From NCBI GenBank assembly GCA_019925795.1, contig CM034298.1:30315087-30379086 (forward strand): 64,000 nt of DNA, written 5' to 3'. Every line of letters begins with the position of its first letter. The first letter of the stretch is position 1. The notes beneath the pieces were generated by a model. The model made no database searches. It had not been told where the DNA came from and saw only the letters and a list, made by a program, of their open reading frames with translations. Shown here piece by piece: positions 57,701 to 64,000 of the stretch. Source of the DNA: Dendrobium chrysotoxum (taxonomy: Eukaryota; Streptophyta; Magnoliopsida; Asparagales; Orchidaceae). Position numbers and translations under genes: made by a program.

Positions 57701-57798
57701 CTGAAAATCAGCTGGCTGACATATTCACTAAACCACTGGCCTTTGACTCATTCAGCATTTTGAGAACCAGATTAGGAGTGATTGATATAAATGCTTGA
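54749..57798 (+). pseudogene. pol: Copia pol: protease, integrase, reverse transcriptase, RNase H, with four stops and one frameshift
   Basis: The frame opens just after a stop at 54746. Protease has WYLDSGCSRHMTG. Integrase has the HHCC finger (WHRRLCH...CDAC), LHMDLFG, IHSDHGGEFEN and NGVAERKNRTLVEAARAML (DDE residues present). RT has GTKWVFKNK, FQMDIKSAFLNG, LYGLKQAPRAWY and IYIDDII. RNase H has YSDSDFAG, STTEAEYIAL, DNTSAI and ENQLADIFTKPL. Stops lie at 55286 (TAG), 56816 (TGA), 56843 (TAG) and 57439 (TAG). One T is missing near 56866, where IDDIIFGSS would be expected. Three of the stops sit where Copia proteins usually have Gln, so CAG-to-TAG is likely. The upstream limit is a stop, so I cannot say how pol was expressed relative to gag. 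Confidence 0.94.
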
Positions 57799-59238
57799 TT
57801 CTGATGACTGCTGATTTATGATTGTTATGATTGGTATCTGATTTCTGTTAGTTAGTTTTTTGTATTCTGTTTTCTGATTTCTGTTAGTTAGTTTTTGTAT
57901 TCTGATTTCTGATTTCTGTTAGTTAGTTTTGGTTTGATTATTTGCTTTCAGTTGATTTTATTTCTTCTGCTGATTTCTGTGTTACCCTTTTTGTTAGTTT
58001 GATTTGAGTATTTACTTTGCTATGATTTTCTACCTGTTTTTATGCTTTTCAAGATCTGATCACCGCTCACTACTTCTGGTGATCTGAATTTTTGACTGGG
58101 AGTTTTTACCTTATTTTGGTTTGGAAGCTGATAAGCAGTGATTGACTTCGCTGAATCTATTAAAGGGAAGAAACATTGATAATTGTTTCTCTTCCTCTAA
58201 CTCCTTTACTGGTGTGAAGTCTCTTTTGAATAAAAATCCTTTTCAAAATTAAAATGTTAGTTTTTGAAATAGAGATTATTTTATCTGCCTACAGTAATCT
58301 GCCTCATATCAATAGTGTTTTTCAAAGTCTTGAGTCATTAGTTTGATTTTCTAAACCAAGTGATTGCATTTATCATATGTTGTATGGATTTTGTTTTGTG
58401 AATCGTTCTTCCTTACTGCGAAGAGTCATCTCCTATGTCTGGAAGATAATCTCACAGTTGAGACTCTTTAATGATTATGAAAAGGAGAAAGCTTATAAAA
58501 GATGCGCAGTGCGCCAGATAATTTGAAAAAGAGGCATAAAATAAGCCTAAAACTGAAAAGATGCGAAATTGCCAAATTGGATACACAAAGTGTATCAAAA
58601 ATCAAAAGATGCGCAAAGCGCCAACCAATTTGAAAAAGAGGCACAAAATGAGCCCAACCAAGCTTTCCTTCCTTTCCGATCGTTAAATGTCTTAGAAAAA
58701 TCCGTGCGTCACTTAATATTTTCAAAAGCTTGTGTTTGAAAATCCTGATTTCTGATTTTTTACTTTGTAACACTATTATATCAGATATTTTTCTGGAACG
58801 AGGCTTGAAAGGATCTCTTTTCAAATCTAATGTCCTTTCTTCTGAATCGGATTTTTGTTTTGAAAGAGGTTTGCATCGATAAGGTGCCCGGGGTCGGAGT
58901 TACGAAAGTTGATTATTTCCAACCTTTTTAGAATTTCAGCGCTGTCAATCGTCCTGTCATTGATTTTTGAATCTAAAATCAAGGAAAAATTCTGATTTTC
59001 TTGTTTTGTAGTTGTTTTATTTTATGTTTTATTTCCATATTATGTTTTTCGCTCCTCCTTTTTGTGATGTCAAAATGGGGAGTCAGTTGTAGTCGTGTCT
59101 GTTTCTATTTTCTGAGTCATGCTTCATGTATTGTTTTAGCTGTTAAATGAAAATTTAAAAAAAAAATAATATATTTGTTTGTTGGATCTCCTAGTTTACT
59201 TTTATTTTCAGACTACTTTACAAATGTTTACCATCATC
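57799..59238 (+). other. Copia 3' noncoding region between pol and polypurine tract
   Basis: About 1.44 kb, AT-rich, with no + strand ORF of note and no envelope-like gene. It holds three copies of TGATTTCTGTTAGTTAGTTTT (about 57839-57932). Two ~53 bp direct repeats at 58497-58548 and 58604-58656 (AAAAGATGCGCA..GCGCCA then TTTGAAAAAGAGGCA) flank a partial third near 58556. A GCGC-containing short inverted repeat is inside each copy. Confidence 0.75.
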
Positions 59239-59250
59239 AAAAAGGGGGAG
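59239..59250 (+). promoter_or_regulatory. Polypurine tract
   Basis: AAAAAGGGGGAG, two bases before the 3' LTR start (59253); it primes plus-strand synthesis. The sequence is typical of plant Copia elements, including Sireviruses. Confidence 0.92.
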
Positions 59251-59252
59251 AT

Positions 59253-60908
59253 TGTTGCAAATCTGGTTTTGATGATGACAAACATGTTTCCAGTGTGTTT
59301 TGCTTGGCTAATCTGTTTCAGGCACAAAAGACCGCGAGCCACTCAAGCCAACTCAAGATCGGGTCCAAGTGTGTCAAATGTATGATTTTTCCTTTTATTG
59401 AGTCAATTGTAATATAACTGATTCCCTAGCTAAGTAACCTTGCACACACACACTCAGGGAGAGAGATTGAGTGAATTAGAGTTTCTGTTAAAAATTTGTT
59501 CAGATCGTCCTGGACGATGTCCACATCGTCCTGGACGATCCAGTTAAAACAGAAACCCTAATTAGGGCGACTAAGCTAAGAGGGTCTGATTGAGCCGATC
59601 GTCCTGGACGATCTACGGATCGTACGGGATGATATTCCCAAATCAAAAATTCTCAGCCGCCAGATTAAGTTAGGCAAGTTTTATTTTAAGTATTTTGGTC
59701 TGATCGTCCCGGACGATACATGTATCGTCCTGGATGATTCACTACAATCATGCCTAAATTAGTCTGGTAATTAAGGAAAGCAATTAATGTTTAATTGATA
59801 CGATCACATCATCCAGGACGATCGCAGGATCGTCCCGGACGATCGTGATCGTCTTGTGCATTTCAGCTGTACGACCCGAACTGTGTACAAGACGATTTTG
59901 GGCCTTTTTGAACTAATCGTACAGGACGATGTACCAATCATCCTGGACGATCAAGTCATTTTTTGGTCGTCCAGCACAGATTTCTCTGGACGACCCGAAC
60001 TGTCTTCTGGACGATATTCCTCAATTTGTACTAATCGTCCCGGACGATCGCAGTATCGTACGGGACGATAGGAACAACTTTTTCTACTGATCGTCCAGAA
60101 GAGCCTAATCATCCAGACTGAATCAGCTGATTTTGAACGGATCGTACAGGACGATCTACCGATCGTCCTGGACGATCTTGGCCGACCAGTTGAGATTTAG
60201 GGCAAATTTTAAGCCCTCCTTTAAAAGAACTTTTTTCAAATTTTTGGAAAAATCTTTTGCTGCCTTCCTTCCCTGAGAAACCCTAGAGAGAAGAGAGAGT
60301 TGGGAGAGAAGAAGAGATCTTGTGAGGGGGAGTTAGTGAGGGATTCACTAAGGTTGCTCCAAGCACGGATCAGAGTCGTCTTCTCCGCTCGTCGTCTGTC
60401 GTCTAGTCGGTGTTCTTCGTGGGAGGATCGTTCGCAAGAAGATCCGGGGTTCTCTGCCCGCTTCAGGTGGAAGCAAAAGGAGTTCGAAGGTTCTCTGCCT
60501 GCTTCAGGAGGAAGCGAAAGGAGGTCAGGTTCTCTGCCTCACCGTGTGGTGAAAAGGAGGTGTTTTGTACAGGCTTCTCCGCCTTGCTGTGGGAGCAAAA
60601 GGAGAGTCACTTTCGTTTAGTGCAATACCCGGAGGGGAGGCTCCGGGGAGTGGACGTAGGTCAAGTTGACCGAACCACTATAAAATCTGGTTTGCTTTTC
60701 TGATTCAGTTTTGCACTTTACTTTTCAATATAAACTGCTTGGGTGAATATCGTTGGTTGATCTTTTCGTTATTGTTTACTTGTTTCTGCTGCTAAGTATC
60801 GAAATGATTTTTGTAGTTATCGTGAAATTTTTAAATAACCAATTCACCCCCCTCTTGGTTAGCCTCGGGACTAGTTCACTAGGGCTTAACATCCCTTTCG
60901 AACTTTCA
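59253..60908 (+). repeat. 3' LTR of Copia element
   Basis: 1656 bp, TG...CA, about 98% identical to the 5' LTR by eye. It contains the palindrome cluster (59503-60179) and the tandem triplicate (about 60448-60560). It is followed by the AGTAG duplication. Confidence 0.95.
59503..60179 (+). repeat. Palindrome cluster in 3' LTR
   Basis: The same ~18-copy ATCGTCCNGGACGAT-type cluster as in the 5' LTR. Several differences between the two LTRs are CG-to-TG or CG-to-CA changes inside these palindromes (e.g. ATCATCC for ATCGTCC). Confidence 0.9.
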
Positions 60909-60913
60909 AGTAG
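60909..60913 (+). repeat. 3' target-site duplication of Copia element
   Basis: AGTAG, identical to 51207-51211. Confidence 0.92.
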
Positions 60914-60958
60914 TACTAGGATGGGTGACCTCCTGAGAAGTCCTAATGTTGCACCCCT
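60914..60958 (+). rRNA. 5S rRNA gene copy 2, 3' part (split by Copia insertion)
   Basis: The last 45 nt (TACTAGGATGGGTGACC to ATGTTGCACCCCT), completing 51137-51211 to 120 nt. It differs from neighbours at GAGAAG (usually GGGAAG) and CTAATG (usually CTCGTG). A T-run follows. Confidence 0.94.
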
Positions 60959-61334
60959 TTTTTAACCAGGCTTCACCTTTTTTTTTTGCAGCGCCTCAGC
61001 ACGGCCTACGAACCCGTGGCGATCATCGCCCGTCGTACCTCGAGCGAAGAAATCCGCATCGTGGGACCCGTGAAGGTGACCGGCGGGTCCCTCGACGGGG
61101 CCGCGCGGGAATTGTAATATCTTTCCGCCCAGGATTCCGATTCGGCACTATGACCCCATTCCGGAAAGCTTTTTCAGAGCCGGAGGAGGTGCCGATGCGC
61201 CATAGGCCCATCGGCCGGGCTTGCACGTCCGAAAAACTCATGTTCGGTCCCCTACGGTGCGCCGGAATGAAGAAGCGCCCAAATCACCTCTCCACTGTAG
61301 TCTACTTAAGTAGAATTTGAGACCGTATTACTAC

Positions 61335-61454
61335 GGGTGCGACCATCCCACCACCAGTGCACTGGATCCCATCAGAACTCCGCAGTTAAGCGTGCTTGGG
61401 CGAGAGTAGTACTAGGATGGGTGACCTCCTGGGAAGTCCTCGTGTTGCACCCCC
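61335..61454 (+). rRNA. 5S rRNA gene copy 3
   Basis: 120 nt, GGGTGCGACCATCCCACC to GTTGCACCCCC. Changes near the 5' end (CCCACC for ACCAGC) and GCACTGG for GCACCGG. The control region is intact. A T-run follows. Confidence 0.95.
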
Positions 61455-61829
61455 TTTTTAACCAGGCTTCTCCTTTTTTTTTGCAGCGCTTCAGCACGGC
61501 CTATGAGCCTGTGGCGATCATCGCCCGTCGCACCTCGAGCGAAGATATCCGCATCGTGGGACCCGTGAAGGCGACCGGTGGGTCCCTCGACGGGGCCGCG
61601 CGGGAATTGAAATAACTTTCCGCCCAGGATTCTGATTCGGCACTATGACCCCATTCCGGAAAGCTTTTTCAGAGCCGGAGGAGTCGCCGATGTGTTGTAG
61701 GCCCATCGGCCGGGCTTGCATGTTCGAAAAACTCATGTTCGATCTCCTACGGTGCGCCGGAATGAAGAAGCGCCCAAATCACCTCTCCACTGTAGTCTAC
61801 TTAAGTAGAATTTGTGATCTTATTACTAT

Positions 61830-61949
61830 GGGTGCGACCATACCAGCACCAGTGCACCGGATCCCATCAGAACTCTGCAGTTAAGCGTGCTTGGGCGAGA
61901 GTAATACTAGGATGGGTGACCTCCTGGGAAGTCCTCGTGTTGCACCCCT
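61830..61949 (+). rRNA. 5S rRNA gene copy 4
   Basis: 120 nt. It has CTCTGCAG for CTCCGCAG and GAGTAATAC for GAGTAGTAC; box A and GGATGGGTGACC are intact. A T-run follows. Confidence 0.95.
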
Positions 61950-62321
61950 TTTTAACCAGGCTTCTCCTTTTTTTTCAGCGCTTCAGCACGGCCTACGAAC
62001 CTGTGGCGATCATCATCCGTCGCGCCTCGTCCGAAGAAATCCGCATCGTGGGACCCGTGAAGGTGACCGGCGGGTCCCTCGACAGGGCCGCGCGGGAATT
62101 GTAATAGCTTTCCGCCCAGGATTCCAATTCGGCACTATGACCCCATTCCGGAAAGCTTTTTTAGAGCCGGAGGAGGTGCCGATGCGCCGTAGGCCCATCG
62201 GCCGGGCTTGCATGTCCGAAAAACTCATGTTCGGTCCCCTACGGTACGCCGAAATGAAGAAGCGCCCAAATCACCTCTCCAATGTAGTCTACTTAAGTAG
62301 AATTTGAGACCGTATTACTAT

Positions 62322-62441
62322 GGGTGTGACCATACCAGCACCAGTGCACCGGATCCCATCAGAACTCCGCAGCAAAGCGTGCTTGGGCGAGAGTAGTACT
62401 AGGATGGGTGACCTCCTAGGAAGTCCTCGTGTTGCACCCCT
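62322..62441 (+). rRNA. 5S rRNA gene copy 5, altered next to box A
   Basis: 120 nt. It reads GCAGCAAAGCGTG where other copies have GCAGTTAAGCGTG, plus CCTAGGAAG for CCTGGGAAG. The first change touches the start of box A, so transcription could be affected. Confidence 0.93.
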
Positions 62442-62814
62442 TTTTACCCAGGCATCTCCTTTTTTTTGCAGCGCTTCAGCACGGCCTACGAACCCGTGGC
62501 GATCATCACCCGTCGCGCCTCGAGCAAAGAAATTCGCATTGTTGGACCCGTGAAGGCGACCGGCAGGTCCCTCGACGGGGCCGCGCGGGAATTGAAATAA
62601 CTTTCCTCCTAGGATTCCGATTCGGCACTATGACCCCATTCCGGAAAGCTTTTTCAGAGCCGGAGGAGACGCCGATGTGTTGTAGGCCCATCGGCCGGGC
62701 TAGCATGTCCGAAAAAGTCATGATCGGTCCCCTACGGTGCGCCGGAATGAAGAAGCGCCCAAATCACTTCTCCACCGTAGTCTACCTAAGTAGAATTTGA
62801 GACCGTATTACTAC

Positions 62815-62933
62815 GGGTGCGACCATGCCAGCACCAGTGCACCGGATGCCATCAGGACTCCGCAGTTAAGCATGCTTGGGCGAGAGTAGTACTACGATGG
62901 GCGACCTCCTGGGAAGTCCTCGTGTTGCACCCT
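62815..62933 (+). rRNA. 5S rRNA gene copy 6, variant (119 nt)
   Basis: One C is missing at the 3' end (GCACCCT). Further changes are GGATGCCATCAGGAC, TACTACGATGG and GGGCGACC (usually GGATGGGTGACC). Several fall in the internal control region, so this may be a 5S pseudogene. Confidence 0.9.
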
Positions 62934-63307
62934 TTTTAACCAGGCTTCTCCTTTTTTTTTGCAGCGCTTCAGCACGGCCTACGAACCCGTGGCGATCATC
63001 GCCCGTCGCGCCTCGAACGAAGAAATCCGCATTGTGGGACCCGTGAAGGCGACCGGCGGGTCCCTCGACGGGGCCGCGCGGGAATTGAAATAACTTTCCG
63101 CCCAGGATTCCGATTCGGCACTATGACCCCATTCCGGAAAGCGTTTTCAGAGCCGGAGGAGTCGTCGATGTGTTGTAGGCCAATCGGCCTGGCTTGCATG
63201 TCCGAAAAACTCATGTTCGGTCTCCTACGGTGCGCCAGAATGAAGAAGCACCCAAATCACCTCTCCACCGTAGTCTACTTAAGTAGAATTTGAGACCATA
63301 TTACTAC

Positions 63308-63427
63308 GGGTGCGATCATACCAGCACCAGTGCACCGGATCCCATCAGAACTCCGCAGTTAAGCGTGCTTGGGCGAGAGTAATACTAGGATGGTTGACCT
63401 CCTGGGAAGTCCCCGTGTTGCACCCCT
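63308..63427 (+). rRNA. 5S rRNA gene copy 7
   Basis: 120 nt. The third control element reads GGATGGTTGACC (usually GGATGGGTGACC), with GAGTAATAC and CCCCGTG for CCTCGTG. Otherwise standard. A T-run follows. Confidence 0.94.
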
Positions 63428-63801
63428 TTTTTAACCAGGCTTCTCCTTTTTTTTTCAGCGCTTCAGCACGGCCTACGAACCCGTGGCGATCATTGCCCGT
63501 CGCGCCTCAAGCGAAGAAATCCGCATCATGGGACCCGTGAAGGCAACTGGTGGGTCCCTCGATGGGGCCGCGCGGGAATTATAATAACTTTCCACCGAGG
63601 ATTCCAATTCGGCACTATGACCCCATTCCGGAAAGCTTTTTTAGAGCCGGAGGAGGTGCCGATGTGCCGTAGGCCCATCGGCCGGGCTTGCACGTCTGAG
63701 AAACTCATGTTCGGTCCCCTACAGTGCGCCAGAATGAAGAAGCGCTCAAATCACCTCTCCACCGTAATCTACTTAAGTAGAATTTGAGATCTTATTACTA
63801 C

Positions 63802-63921
63802 GGGTGCGACTATACTAGCACCAGTGCACCGGATCCCATCAGAACTCCGCAGTTAAGCGTGTTTGGGCGAGAGTAGTACTAGGATGGGTGACCTCCTGGG
63901 AAGTCCTCGTGTTGCACCCCT
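63802..63921 (+). rRNA. 5S rRNA gene copy 8
   Basis: 120 nt, GGGTGCGACTATACTAGC to GTTGCACCCCT. One change in box A (CGTGTTTGGG). Its 5' variant and upstream GAGATCTTATT match copy 1, suggesting a shared subtype. A T-run follows. Confidence 0.95.
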
Positions 63922-64000
63922 TTTTAACCAGGCTTCTCCTTTTTTTTGCAGCGCTTCAGCACGGCCTTCGAACCCGTGGCGATCATCGCCCGTCACACCT

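Larger units (their letters stand above)
51212..60908 (+). mobile_element. Full-length Copia LTR retrotransposon, Sirevirus-like, decayed pol
   Basis: The 9697 bp element has LTRs of 1658 and 1656 bp with TG...CA ends, a 5 bp duplication AGTAG, an initiator-Met tRNA binding site, gag, pol in the order protease-integrase-RT-RNase H (Copia order) and a polypurine tract. Sirevirus-like features are the long gag with coiled coil, the long LTRs with repeated palindromes, and the AAAAAGGGGGAG tract directly before the 3' LTR. No envelope-like ORF is seen between pol and the 3' LTR. It sits inside a 5S rRNA gene. Stops and a frameshift in pol make it non-autonomous. Confidence 0.96.
50464..64000 (+). 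repeat. 5S rDNA tandem array (about 493 bp unit), interrupted by a Copia element
   Basis: Eight 5S genes in the same direction start at 50644, 51137 (split), 61335, 61830, 62322, 62815, 63308 and 63802. Start-to-start distances are 492-496 bp once the 9702 bp insertion plus duplication is subtracted. Each unit is a ~120 bp gene plus a ~373 bp spacer: a T-run just after the gene, then GCAGCGCTTCAGCACGGCC, a GC-rich middle, and CTACTTAAGTAG before the next gene. The array begins in mid-spacer at the gap and runs off the window end in mid-spacer. Spacer ORFs of 60-140 codons are not genes. Confidence 0.96.

Noticed and set aside
58468..58824. Minus-strand ORF in the Copia 3' region as an envelope-like or antisense gene
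   Set aside because: 118 codons, no signal or membrane pattern that I trust, and it overlaps direct repeats; chance ORF in AT-rich DNA.
60300..60620. 106-codon ORF in the 3' LTR (and its 5' LTR equivalent at 52296)
   Set aside because: Spans the ~40 bp tandem repeats; no domain, frame kept mainly because the LTRs are 98% identical.
51212..60908. Cassandra-type TRIM element (known for carrying 5S sequence in its LTR)
   Set aside because: The 5S sequence lies outside the LTRs, split by a clean 5 bp duplication, and the element encodes gag and pol; it is an ordinary Copia inserted into a 5S gene.
50695..63708. ORFs of 60-140 codons on both strands of the 5S spacers
   Set aside because: They repeat with the 493 bp unit and run through 5S genes; a consequence of GC-rich spacer sequence.

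Overview
The window is a repeat-dominated piece of flowering-plant nuclear DNA. Three things point to a plant. The LINE ORF1 proteins carry a DUF4283-like domain plus a CCHC knuckle, and ORF2 carries a zf-RVT-like domain plus a C-terminal RNase H. The LTR element is a Sirevirus-like Copia. The right end is a tandem array of plant-type 5S rRNA genes. I cannot name the species. I found no single-copy host protein gene, tRNA gene or CRISPR.

Layout. (1) 1-49963 is a CT/GA minisatellite with almost complete purine/pyrimidine strand asymmetry. The + strand is pyrimidine-rich up to 18574 and purine-rich from 18575 on. Three full-length LINE-1-like retrotransposons sit inside it: LINE A (2709-9300, + strand), LINE B (10500-16881, + strand) and LINE C (22491-29083, - strand). 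A ~415 bp foreign insert interrupts it at 45831-46247. Two 500-N gaps (29280-29779 and 49964-50463) mark unsequenced joins. (2) 50464-64000 is a 5S rDNA array with a ~493 bp unit. One 5S gene in it is split by a 9697 bp Copia element (51212-60908).

The main structural result is a large imperfect inverted duplication. LINE A and LINE C share lesions and share flanking satellite, so they are two copies of one insertion, not two insertions. The arms meet around a ~1.1 kb spacer (18575-19717). LINE B lies in the left arm only, and its unoccupied target site can be read at 21250-21265 in the right arm. The order of events is therefore LINE A insertion, then inverted duplication (or divergence of two haplotypes later joined head to head), then LINE B insertion.

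LINE B is nearly intact: a perfect 16 bp target-site duplication, a 707-aa ORF1, and an ORF2 with endonuclease and reverse transcriptase motifs whose start overlaps the ORF1 stop as TAATG. Its only visible lesion is the length of a poly-C tract in front of RNase H. LINE A, LINE C and the Copia pol are decayed, and their nonsense changes are mostly of the C-to-T type. The Copia LTRs differ by about 2% and hold about 18 copies of a palindrome related to ATCGTCCNGGACGAT.
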